Positions 10,758 to 20,801 of a DNA stretch of 41,569 nucleotides are shown here, piece by piece. The stretch is from Haplosporangium gracile (lineage: Eukaryota; Mortierellomycota; Mortierellomycetes; Mortierellales; Mortierellaceae), in the NCBI GenBank assembly GCA_015499985.1, contig JAAAUF010000298.1, positions 1 to 41,569 on the forward strand. Direction: 5' to 3'. Position 1 is the first letter of the stretch; each line of letters starts with the position of its first letter. Below the pieces are notes generated by a model, which searched no databases, was not told where the DNA came from, and was given only the letters and a program-made list of their open reading frames with translations. The position numbers and the translations under genes are program-made.

Positions 10758-11591
10758 ATGTCCGCCATCGCCAAGGAGGTCCTCATTAAGACGGGCAATG
10801 CCCTCCCCATCATCACAAAGTCTACTCAACCCAAGAGTCTCTACAGGGCACTCAAGGTCATGGACGGCAACGGGGTCGGAGAGGCTGTTGTAAGTTCCGC
10901 TATTCTACCACCCAGCGACATACGTTCAACAATTACAGCGTCTCCGGTGCTTGCTGTCAAAGAACAGAAAACTCGGCATTAACAGGACAGCACTGAAAGG
11001 AGGATTGGACGGCTTTTATTTGCGTCGCTTTTTGACAGGAATCTGTTGAAAGGAAGAAATTGTAGGACATAAGAAGCGGTGTCAAAGGCGCCTTTCTTGT
11101 GCCCCCAATATGTTTAAGAACGTTTTAGGAACGCTTTAAAAACATCTCAGAAATACCTTCAGGAGTAGCCAAGACTTATTTATTACCACCACCGAAGCAC
11201 CAACGCCCTCTCAGAAGCTCACAATCAATATAACAGGATTAAATGCGGGATCATCAGAGGAAGCGCTTTTTCCACCAACAGGTCAGGAATCCCTTCTATC
11301 TCTCACACACGCTAACTTGGTCCCTCCATCATCATTATCACCCAAAAATGACTTATATAGACAACAACAAAGCTCTTGAACAAGGGCTTCACAGACTGCT
11401 ACTATAAGGTGACCTCGGTCAAGCTTCGCGGGCCCGAGTTGAATCACGGCAAGGCATACGGAGTCGAGATCTGGAATGGCAAGGTCCTGAACGAGGGCAA
11501 GCCCGTCGAGATTCGTGGAGGATTAAAGTGGAACTGGACTAAATACACACCATCAATGGAGCACGTCCCAGCAGCACCGGTTAAGGCATAA
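10758..11591 (+). CDS. MRPS34: Mitochondrial small-subunit ribosomal protein mS34, 120 aa, two exons
   Basis: Exons are 10758-10889 and 11361-11591, joined in phase 0. An in-frame acceptor 12 nt downstream (exon from 11373) is a possible alternative. The match to human MRPS34 is clearest in the second exon: DCYYKVTSVKLRGPELNHGK aligns with [21 protein letters not shown], followed by AYGV, GK and a WNW aromatic segment near the end. The protein is shorter than the human one (about 218 aa), which has extra C-terminal sequence. It works in the mitochondrial small ribosomal subunit. I see no obvious long targeting presequence, though the first 20 residues are free of acidic residues apart from E7. 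The 471-nt intron has five sense CAGGA pentamers at 10983, 11036, 11160, 11234 and 11284. Confidence 0.78.
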
Positions 11592-11853
11592 ACATACTCA
11601 TCCATTAACAACAACCAAAATATCCCACCATTAAAACAATAGATCTAGCGCGTTAAACAAAACATCACCATTCATCCTTTTCGATTGCAAGCATGCTATT
11701 ATGGTATTCGAGAATTAATTACATTTTGTAGTATAGAAAAAAGGAGGTGCGTCTATCTGTGAAGGAATGATCAGTCTAAACGAGCTTTGAGTGGGGTGGT
11801 GGTGGTGGTGGTAGTGGTAGTGATAGTCAAGCTGATGGCTTGAGGTATGGCTT

Positions 11854-14138
11854 TTAGTAGTTGTAGTGTGAAGACATGTCGTTCAGCATGTCATTGAGGA
11901 GATCTGCTCCCTTCATCACTGCGTTTCCAATGGCAGCAAAATCAGCGCTAAGTTGATCAACTAAACAAGCAAGAGATATCGAAGAAGGAAAAAGGTTAGT
12001 ATATGCATGGGTTTTCAAGTATAACAACGGCGGCTTGAAAAAAGAAAAATCGCGTACCCTCTTCATCCTGAGGTACAGACTCGTCACGGCCAAAGTATTG
12101 GCTGCTGCTAATAGAGGTGGCTCCTGAGAATGACTGGAGACGCTGGTTGGCCTCAGCCTGGGCCTTGGAATCGTAGTTGTTGCGACCAAAGTACTGGTCA
12201 GAGGAGATGGCCTTCTGCCCGCTAAACTTGTCACGGGCGGTCGTAGACTCGACTATTGAGAGTAAATTGGGAAATGAACGGGTTAAACACTGATCTCGGC
12301 AAGGTAATGATCGCGTTTTTATCAATCATCGGATTTGAAGGTTACCTTGTGGTGAGTAAGTGTTAGAAGGACGAGCGCTGGGTACAGCTCCGAATCCCAT
12401 GCGACCCATTCCCATGCCAAGACGAGCAAGGCCATCCTCGTTAGCCCTGGTGTTGGCGTCTCCTGCGCTGTTGGCCTGGTAGTAGTTGGTAAGTTGAGGT
12501 GCAACCTTGGACTGGTTCCTGGCGTTCTCCTGATCAGCAATTCTCTGGGCAGCTCTCGCGGCAGCAGCCTTCTTCTCCAATCTCTCCTGCTCGGCAGCCT
12601 CAGCACCCAAGGCAGCGATGCGATCAGCCTCAGCCTTGGCTCTGGCCTCAGCCTCCTCGAAGCTGACACCAGCAACCTTCTTGATACCGAGCTTCATGGG
12701 CTTGGTGGCTCCGAGAGTAGTCTTCTTGGGGGTCAGGGTCGAACGGGCGGGACGGACCAATCCGGCGCGGGGAGAGGCAGCTCCAGCCATGCCCAAGACA
12801 GGAGGAGGAGTAGAGGAGGATGTAGGGGTTGATGTTCCAGATGTGGGCTTCTTGGGCTCGTTCCAGGTGTTGAAGAAGTCGTCCTCGTCGGCAGCAGCGG
12901 CGATGGGGGTAGCGGCGGCGGCAGGCTTGGCTGCTTCTGGGACCATACGGCCGGGGTTGCTGAAAAGGCATTGAAATGAAACGGATGATGGTGGTTAGGA
13001 GATGTGTGATGGATGACGGATGCCATACTGATCATGCAGGATGACCGTTGTGTTATTTTTGATCAATAAAAAAAAATCTCGATCGCCCCTGATTCTGATT
13101 TCTTGTCGTTAGATTTTAAAAAGGAAAACAGATTGGACTGACTGTGGTGAATGATGATGCGCATACGATGTAATACGAAAAAAGGACATACCTGGCTGCA
13201 TCCTCAACCTTACGCTGCTCCAGCTTCTCCTTATATGCAACAGCAACCTTGGAAGTGTACTTTGTCTTGGCGTCCTTGCTGCTGCTTAACAGTGACTTGC
13301 TAAAGAACTCGTTCAACGCCGCATTGCCTCCGACCTTCATTGTGCGGAGCTGATCCCACGACCACGAGTCCAACACCGAAGACCTATCAGTGCAATAAAC
13401 GAGAGAGGTTAATTACTAGATTCCTGTTGCTGTAGAAAGTAAATTGTTGCACATGGATCTCAATTGTACAAAAAAAAAAAGATATTTTCTTGCAACTTAC
13501 CGAACAAAGGAGATGTGGACGCCCAAGTTGCGGTGGACAGAACTGCAGTCATAGCAAAGGAAGATACCGAAAGGAATACTGCACCAGTCGGGGTTCTTGG
13601 AGTTGCAGTCCGCACACATCTATTTAAAAAAATGACATCAGTTTTCAAAAATTAGCATTAGCCTCACCTCGCCTTCTTTGAAAACTCATCTGAGATGAAA
13701 AAAGAGTTTGTCGGTGTCCTGCCATCAATCTCCAGTAGGTCGCGAGACACAATAAAAAGGAGGTGTGTCTGTCAAAGGGAATCTCTGTCTTTCGGTTTGT
13801 CATTCCACCAAAACTGATCAGGACACAAGCGCGTTGCATTCAAACGTCAAGTTTTGTTTAGCCCACTGTCCTCCGTCCTTTTTACGCTTTGACACTTTTA
13901 TCGTATTGGCCATCGTTCTCACTTGTCGCCTTATGTTATTTGAGAAATTCTGGCACTGCCAAAAGTGTTGTTTCCTGTTGTGTTGTTCTGTTTCGGCCTA
14001 TCCTGTCCGTTTATGTCGATAAGAAAATAAAATAGAAATGAGAAGGATCCTTGCCTTGTTAGCATGCTGGGCTTTGAGGCGCTTGAAAAAGTCGGTTGTT
14101 TCTTGCTTTGTGGGTTCAGAGACGGTCATGGTGGGCAT
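11854..14138 (-). CDS. GLO3: ArfGAP2/3-type ARF GTPase-activating protein (Glo3), 436 aa, six exons
   Basis: Exons in coding order are 14138-14055, 13619-13501, 13383-13192, 12959-12346, 12252-12058 and 11960-11854. Intron 1 has a GC donor (AAG|GCAAGG) and an ordinary ATAG acceptor; the other introns are GT-AG. The ArfGAP zinc finger is CADC-x16-CYDC (C30, C33, C50, C53) with the catalytic arginine in SVHRNLGVH (R58). A Lys-rich segment, an Ala/Lys coil (about 240-290) and two ISS repeats, ISSDQYFGR (352-360) and ISSSQYFGR (384-392), identify the Glo3/ArfGAP2/3 branch. The repeats are the Glo3 motif that links to coatomer and SNAREs. The protein stimulates GTP hydrolysis on Arf1 in COPI retrograde transport. 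The start could also be the ATG at 14129, three codons later. Confidence 0.94.
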
Positions 14139-15456
14139 GGTTGGTTGGCAGGTTGATGTAGAAGTGTGATGAAGAAAGTGGGGAAGAAAAAGAGGGATGG
14201 GTGAGCGGCAAGTTGGCAAAGAAGAGGCCACTCATAAGAGTCACGTGCAGATAATGAATGAATGAAAGACGAAATTGCATTCTGAGAGTGCGAAAAGAGA
14301 GCCTTGTTAACCTCCGACAGCCCATCCACCTCCAGGCTTCAAGACCAAGCCAGCCAGCACCAATGCCAGAGCGAGAAACTCTATTCTTTCAGGACAAGGC
14401 TGAAAATAAAAAAAAAAGCACGTTTATGCTGACATTTACAATCGCTCACCTTAAGCGACAACTAAAAAACACCCCTTTTCTCTTTGCAAGACACAAGTCG
14501 TAAAGGTAAAATGAGTGCGTCTCCTGCGTAACAAATTTGTATCTCTTACTTTCTGCTTTGCTCCTAGACTAAAGGGACCCGGTCCGCTGCCGCTCTGTCC
14601 ACCCTTTGACGATGAACGTTTTCTCCCTCACTTGCCACTGATGACGAGAGCAAAAATAGGTAGTTGCTTGTAGTTCAATTTAAAATGCTTTGGATTACGG
14701 ATGCACAAAACGCAAACCATCGAGTTTCGATTGACCCCTTCGATTCATGCGTGCGGCGCTCACGCTCAGTCATTCGACAGTTTGCCACATCATCGCCACT
14801 TCTTCTCACTATAAAATGGAGGGCCCCGAGAGAGTTTTCCGTTCTTTCTCTTGCTTTTCTTGACCCTCTTCTGATCCCACCCCCAGGCTCCTTTTCAACA
14901 GTCTCGTCCTCGCCGTCTGCTGCTCTGATTCCCCTTACCACCCCCCTTCAGATTAAAAGAAAGAAAGGGCAATAAGCCTGCCTCTTTTACTTCCTTCTAC
15001 ACCTCCAACGCTTGTCCTTCTTTCTCGCTTTTCTTTGGCTGCCAACCCTCTTTTGTTGTTTATCGCTCCTCCAACACAACAAAGGCAAAAGAAATCAGCG
15101 ACAGGAAAAGACACTTGGATTCAAAGTGTAGTTGGACAGTATTTGTTCGCTTGCTTCTCTCTCTCTTTTTTCTTTATCTGTTGGAGACAAGGGGAACCGA
15201 CTTCCGAGAACAGTTTTTTTTTCCGGCTTGAGCACGAGTACCGTTAACGAAGGAGCTGCCGAGCAAGGGCAACCCTCTCACAATCAACAACTTCCAGAAA
15301 CACTTAATGCATCCTACCTCAGACACACACAATTCACGACCACCACTTCACGACGACCCTGCTCCCTACCTTCCAACACCGATTTCATCACCTCTACTCC
15401 ACGACTCTACCTCTCCACCTCTTCTTGCTCCTGAGCCGACTCTACCGCTTGCGGCC
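14139..15456. promoter_or_regulatory. Divergent intergenic region between GLO3 and the LRR gene
   Basis: No gene is recognised. A TATAAAA at 14810-14816 lies about 640 bp upstream of the preferred LRR start codon and could be its TATA box. CT-rich leader sequence follows, typical of this genome. An in-frame ATG at 15307 would add 50 Pro/Ser/Thr-rich residues to the LRR protein, but it has a T at -3, while the ATG at 15457 has the better context gcggccATGa. Confidence 0.5.
14810..14816 (+). promoter_or_regulatory. Candidate TATA box for the LRR gene
   Basis: TATAAAA on the plus strand, followed downstream by a long pyrimidine-rich leader. The distance to the start codon would require a roughly 600-nt leader or an intron in it. 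Confidence 0.3.
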
Positions 15457-18400
15457 ATGACGCGTAAGCGGTCGTTGTTCGACGAGCCGGCATTGAACAA
15501 GCGTACCCGACCCGACATAGCAGACCGCTTCCAGGCAGTGCGGGTGAGTAACGAGGTCAAGGATGTCCCTGTCCGAGAAGACGACAATGGCCTTCCCTAT
15601 GTTCTTGTGGAGGACAGCCTCAAGGCGTTTTCTGTTTATGGAGAGGACTTTCTGCTCGACGGTCAGCCTGTGCCCTACCTCCAGGACCACCATCGACAAA
15701 GGTTAGTTTATCATTGCCCCTCTCTGAGATCTTATCAGTGGCGATTGTACCTGAAATTGCGTTTCCCTTCAAACCAGATTGTTATTTTCATATCCCCTTA
15801 ACTGCTTCATATCGCACGCCTATAGACACTCTCCAAGGCGGATTGCCTACTACCCGGGCCAGCTCTTGACCATGCCTCCCACCAACGCAGCCGTCCTTGC
15901 TCCCTCACCAGTGCACACTCCTTTGATGGGGACACGCAGTGTCAGCCCTGTCACCGAAGAAGTCCTCGTCAGCATGTTCGATCGGGTGCACCAGGACCAG
16001 GACATGCACACCGTCATCCTCAAGGCCGAGCTCCACTCCGTCCAGGTCAAGCTCGAGCAGATGGAGCATACCCTCCTCGCAACCAACGCCAAGAACGCCG
16101 AACTACTCCAGCAAATCCTCGACCTCCAGAGCACGCTTCATGCGCTCGTGACCCAATTGAACGAGGTCCAGACTGTGACCTTGGACAACCTTGTTGCTCT
16201 TCAACAACAGGTCCATGCGGTCTTCACGCAGTCGTACGAATTGCACGAGTACTCGTCCCCGCGGTTGTTCATTGTCCTGCCCGAGGTTGGCTATCAAGGC
16301 TACAATCCATTGTCGATCATCTCGAACCATACCCATCAAAAGTTCCGTCTGTACTTTCTCTGTGAGTGCGGACTTCACACACACCCGACAGGACCAAACC
16401 AGGCGAACTATGTTCATGTCGCTCGCCATGAAGGATATGAGATCACCCGTCCTAACGAGTTCTTCCGCAAGTATGGACCTCGAACCTTGCAGATGCTCCG
16501 GATCCTCAAGGGCGGAATGACTATTGCTGGGATGGTCATCCCAGCCCTGAATACTATTGCAGCCATTGATTTCCCTGGCGGCGTAGTCAAGGATTTGGAC
16601 GCTCGAGTGACCGACTCAATCCGTTACCTCGATCAGTACCATAGCGGTCTCGACAAGAACGCGCCCGGCATGGACAACGGTGGTGGCATCACCAACAAGG
16701 TCAATGTAGGCCAGTTGGCTAGTACCTGCGCCGCTACCGACGGAAGTCAAACCGTGGTCGACGCGCTCTTTCAGGAGTCCTTTATCCAGATGGAGGGCGC
16801 CGATCTCCGTCGGCTTCAGTCGTTCTTGAAACGCAGGGATCAAGACGGTGCTTACGGCAACCTCTTCCGAAGTGTGGACACACAGGGTCATGTCCGCTGG
16901 ATCTGTCTCGACCACTACCGCGCGACCTATCACCAACGACAGGACCGCGAGTTTGAGAATGAGATCAAGTTAAACCGGGGCGTCTACGACAAGCATCTGG
17001 GAATCGTCAAGATCGTGCTGTCCTCTGGGGAGGCTTTTGATCGATTCATGAGCGCGATGATCCGGGCCGGAGCCTTCAACGAGCTAGATATCAGCCTCCG
17101 GAACTATTCGTATCAGGAACTTAAGATGCTGGCCGAGTCCCTCAAGAAGTCCAACGTCTCAAAGTTGACCCTGACCTGCCACGAGTACCGCGAGATTGCG
17201 TCCATGGGCAAGAAAAAGCTCCTCGGGATTTTCCGGATGATGACTGCGGGAAAAGTGAGGTACTTTCACTTCAAGGGTATTAAAGACCTGATTCCCAGTC
17301 GTGGCCTTACCATTCCCAAGGAGTTACCATATGTTCGATCCCTGGAACTGACGGAGGTCTCGCTAAAGGACGGTCATGAGCTCCTTGGAGACTTGTTGAG
17401 TGTGTGTACCAACTTGTCGATCTTGCGCTTGACTGATGTCTCCCTTAAGTCCCCCCGCTTGGTCTCAGTACTGAAGGGTCTCCTTGATTGCCGGTGGTTG
17501 ACTATTTTGTCTCTTCGCAACTGTGATATCTCCGAGGCCTACTCAGCGCTCCTTGCGAGATATCTCGGACGATACGCGTCACTGAAGGAGCTCGACCTTG
17601 GGCACAACTATCTGGACGACGCGGGATGCAGTGTTGTTATCGAAGCCGTCGGTGATCGCCTTGAAAGGCTCGCTCTGCCCTCATCTGGATTTGGGAACGA
17701 GTCGGCCATGGCATTGGATCGGGTCATCAGCGGGAAGAACCTCAGAAACTTGGACATTTCCGAGTCCAAGAACGAGCTGGACCTGGAGGCTATGGAGAAC
17801 ATCATCCACCTTGTCAGTCGTCTCTACTGTACCGAGCTGATTTTGCCTAGGACCGCCTGGCCTTCGGACGAATCTTGCTCTCGGATGGTTCGTGCGATCG
17901 ATTCCAGCAAACTGGAGCATCTAGAGCTACAGAACGGCGGGTGCGGCGACCTGACTGCAGGAGCCCTCGCCAGCCTATTCTCTCAACCTGGCGGGCGTTG
18001 CAGTGCGTTATCGTCGTTCGAAGTCGACTTACGCCGTGCTACCTTTGCAGGAGCACAAGTCTTTGCCAGAACGTTGATTGACTGCCCGCATGCCAAGGTG
18101 TCGTTTAATGGTTCTATGCTCTTCAGTAAGGGTATCTCTAGCCCCGGTGATCTTCAACAAGTCTTGATTAGTTTCTGTTCCCACTTGTCGATCCTCCATC
18201 TGAAGGATACATGTATGAACGACCAGGTGACTTCGGTTCTCTGCACGGCTCTCGAAGAGACAAGCTCCCTCAGTCGTCTCCAGTCCCTAGATGTCTCTGA
18301 CAACGAGATGACCGCCCAAGGAGGAAGCAAGTTTCTCGACTGTCTCGCGTACCACCCGACTCTGCGCTCCCTTCGGATGGAGAGCTCCTCCTTCAGCCAG

Positions 18401-18889
18401 CTCGGAAGCATGGGCCCCGCAGTCCAGCGATTCCTTGAGGTAAACCGCACCCTGGCCCGCCTCTCAGTCTCGCACGTGAACCTCCGGGAGCTCACCGTGG
18501 GTCTGAATCGGAACACCAACAAGCTGCTGTCGATCGAGGTACATGTCATGGACAGAATTGCAGCCGATGATATCTTTTCCTTTGGAGATTTCCTTCGGTC
18601 GAGCCACAACACCCTTCTGCGCCTGTCTGTTAAACGCGCCAGGGTCTGTGACAATGAGTCGACGGTGGAACACCTGAGCCAGTGTTTAAAGCAGAACCAG
18701 ACTCTCCTCGACCTCGAATGGGAGTTTGACAAGGGCTACGATATCGGTAGCCATGTTCTGCAGCGCTACATTGATCGCAACCGGGATCTGTGGCGCAGGA
18801 ACGCTGGAGCCGCCAAGGTCGAGGATCTGGCCCTGGCAGGGATTGACTCTTGGACTACGCGGGTCATTGGTCGTAATGTTGAGCATTGA
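15457..18889 (+). CDS. Large RNI-type leucine-rich repeat protein, function unknown, 1102 aa, two exons
   Basis: Exons are 15457-15701 and 15826-18889 (phase 2, AG|A). The N-terminus has a basic KR-rich patch, then a segment ending HSPRRIAYYPGQLL. A coiled coil follows at about 140-215. Next comes a compact block with PRLFIVLPE, FRLYFLCECG, HEGYEITRPNEFFRKYG and a hydrophobic GGMTIAGMVIPAL. Then an alpha-rich region leads to at least eight ribonuclease-inhibitor-like LRRs from about residue 480 on, for example LTILSLRNCDIS, LKELDLGHNYL and LQSLDVSDNEM. The end has NRDLWRRN. I see no P-loop, kinase, F-box or transmembrane segment. I associate the N-terminal block with Mortierella-type proteins, but that is memory and not a search. 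The layout (coiled coil, mid domain, LRR) recalls NLR-like receptors without an NTPase. Function is not inferred further. Confidence 0.85.
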
Positions 18890-19130
18890 TGCCTTTTTTC
18901 TTAACCCATGTTCTTGTCCTTTTTCTGTTATAATATTTAAAAAAAAGAAAAAAAATTAGTTTATAGTTCTTTACCTTTTTTTTTCCTTTTCTTTTTCAGT
19001 GTTTTCGCACTTTGATTGATTAAAACGCGACGTTTCTGCTCGCCAAAACAATATTCTGGTTCTCTTGTGAATATGTTGTCATGGTGTCTATTGTTTTTTA
19101 TTTACAGACCGAGGCAGGCAAAACAGTTGA

Positions 19131-20504
19131 TTACACTCGCCTTGCTCTCCAGTCCATCATGGCTTCAATGTCCTCATCGTCTTCATTACTCTCATCCTCT
19201 TCCTCGTCCGAGTTATCATCGCCACTGCCCATCTTGCTGTCTCCCCGATCCGCTTTCGCCTTGGCAAATGCTGCAGCTGCTTGGCGTTCCTTTTCTTTCT
19301 TGGCGAGTTCCTGCTCTCTGACAAGGTCCAGAATCGACTTGCTTTTCGATTTGCTCTTTGTGCTAGCCGAACGTCTCGATGGCGATGATGATGCCGTTGC
19401 TGTTGCTGATGTTGTTGCGCCGGGTGGTTGTTTGTGTACAAGGAGACGATTTTTCTTTTCCCGTAACGCGTCCAATCTCCCCTGCATCTCCACAAAGAGT
19501 AAGTACTCTTCCTCTGATCGTGCCATGATACTCTCTTCCAGTTCCAGTTCTTCCAGTTCCACCTTCTCCTCATAAGGAATGTGTTCACTGGACGCACCAT
19601 TCGTTGTCGCGACGGGTTTCATTCCCACTGCCTGACCAGCTCGAATCTGAGCATCCTGCTTCTCCTGGCGCTCCAAATCCCGAGCCAGCTCGGCCTCCAG
19701 AGCCTTGAATTCCGCATCGACCTGTCGTTGCTGCTGATCCGCCGTCGCACCTCCAACCTCAGCTCGAACTCTCGCATCCTCCTCTGGGTTATCAAAGAAC
19801 CCTGCAGGCAACACTCCCTCCATGCTCTCTGGCTCTGGTTCCTCCTCTTGGGGTATACTACCTTGCGTTGCTTCTGATGGTGGTGGCCCTGCGTCAAAGA
19901 ACCCAGCGGGGAGACCGGTCATAGCTTCCTCCTCGTCCTCGATATCCTGCTCCTGCTTCCGCCGGCGATTCTGCTCTGATGCCTCGTCGTCGATTTTGAC
20001 GCGTTTGAAATCCGAGGTCACTGCGGCTTGGTTACTATTTGCTGGTGCTGGTGCTGATCCAGTCTCATCGTCATCACTGTCGCTCTCACTGCCATCCGCA
20101 TAGGCAACCAGTCCTCCAACGGCTTTCCTCTTGACGCCCTGTCCTTGTGGCTGAGCCTGTGCCTGAGCCTGCTGTTGTTGCTGCTGAAGTTTCCGTTGTT
20201 CTGCAGCCTCAGCCTCTTTCCGTTGCATCTGCTCCTTGACGGCTCGCAACTTAGCGACGGCTTCCTGATGGGCCTTAGAGACCAAATGGGCGTTCCAGAG
20301 ACTGTCGGACTTGATGGGAACGACGGGTCCACAAATGGCACATGTCAGGCGGAAGGTCTTGGGATCGTATTTGGCCAGTGGGTGGGTGACACGTTTTGAG
20401 GCTGAGGCTGAGAGCGAAGGAGGCGAAGAAGAAGAGGGTGAGGTGGCGGCTCCTGCTTTGGCTGCCTTCTGGGCAGCGAACAACCGGCGGACGTCCTTTG
20501 ACAT
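19131..20504 (-). CDS. ZNF830: ZNF830 (CCDC16) homologue, nuclear zinc-finger protein, 457 aa, intronless
   Basis: One uninterrupted frame with the architecture of animal ZNF830. An N-terminal helix MSKDVRRLFAAQK and a PLAKYDP motif precede a single C2H2 finger (C55, C58, H73, H79 in LTCAICG...LWNAHLVSKAH). A Gln-rich coil and acidic linkers follow. Then come two LPAGFFD motifs, the second reading LPAGFFDNPEEDARVRAEV, which matches LPEGFFDDPEVDARVR in the human protein. A coiled coil leads to the acidic end MMDWRARRV, comparable with QDWRVKGALL. In animals ZNF830 is linked to spliceosomes, S-phase checkpoint control and genome stability. Its role in fungi is inferred by homology. It is the only recognised gene here without introns. 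It shares a 297-bp divergent intergenic region with SMC6. Confidence 0.9.
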   Translation of the reverse strand: MSKDVRRLFAAQKAAKAGAATSPSSSSPPSLSASASKRVTHPLAKYDPKTFRLTCAICGPVVPIKSDSLWNAHLVSKAHQEAVAKLRAVKEQMQRKEAEAAEQRKLQQQQQQAQAQAQPQGQGVKRKAVGGLVAYADGSESDSDDDETGSAPAPANSNQAAVTSDFKRVKIDDEASEQNRRRKQEQDIEDEEEAMTGLPAGFFDAGPPPSEATQGSIPQEEEPEPESMEGVLPAGFFDNPEEDARVRAEVGGATADQQQRQVDAEFKALEAELARDLERQEKQDAQIRAGQAVGMKPVATTNGASSEHIPYEEKVELEELELEESIMARSEEEYLLFVEMQGRLDALREKKNRLLVHKQPPGATTSATATASSSPSRRSASTKSKSKSKSILDLVREQELAKKEKERQAAAAFAKAKADRGDSKMGSGDDNSDEEEDESNEDDEDIEAMMDWRARRV

Positions 20505-20801
20505 GGTTTAGAGGAGGGAATGGCGAAAGGTTGAAGTAAGTGAACGATCAACTGGGAATTTATTCCAGTGCTACGAGCTTGGGGCGAGCAAGTTTTGAAT
20601 TTAAGGGGTCCTTTCGCACTAATCCTATGTAAAGTGAGCGAGAATGTGAATGATAAAGCAGTCATTGATCACGTGGAGAGAGCATTGTTTGTGTTCCTGC
20701 TTGGTTTGTCCAGCGCGACAAAAGTACAAACAATTAACTCCTCTTTTCACCACTCTATCTTTGCATCAACCAAGCAAACAAAAAAAACAAAACAGGACGC
20801 C
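20505..20801. promoter_or_regulatory. Divergent promoter between ZNF830 and SMC6
   Basis: The 297 bp between the two start codons must hold both promoters and leaders. A TCACGTGG sequence at about 20668-20675 contains the E-box-like palindrome CACGTG, placed roughly midway. The SMC6 side ends in an A-rich leader with AACAGGACGCC directly before the ATG. Confidence 0.5.
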
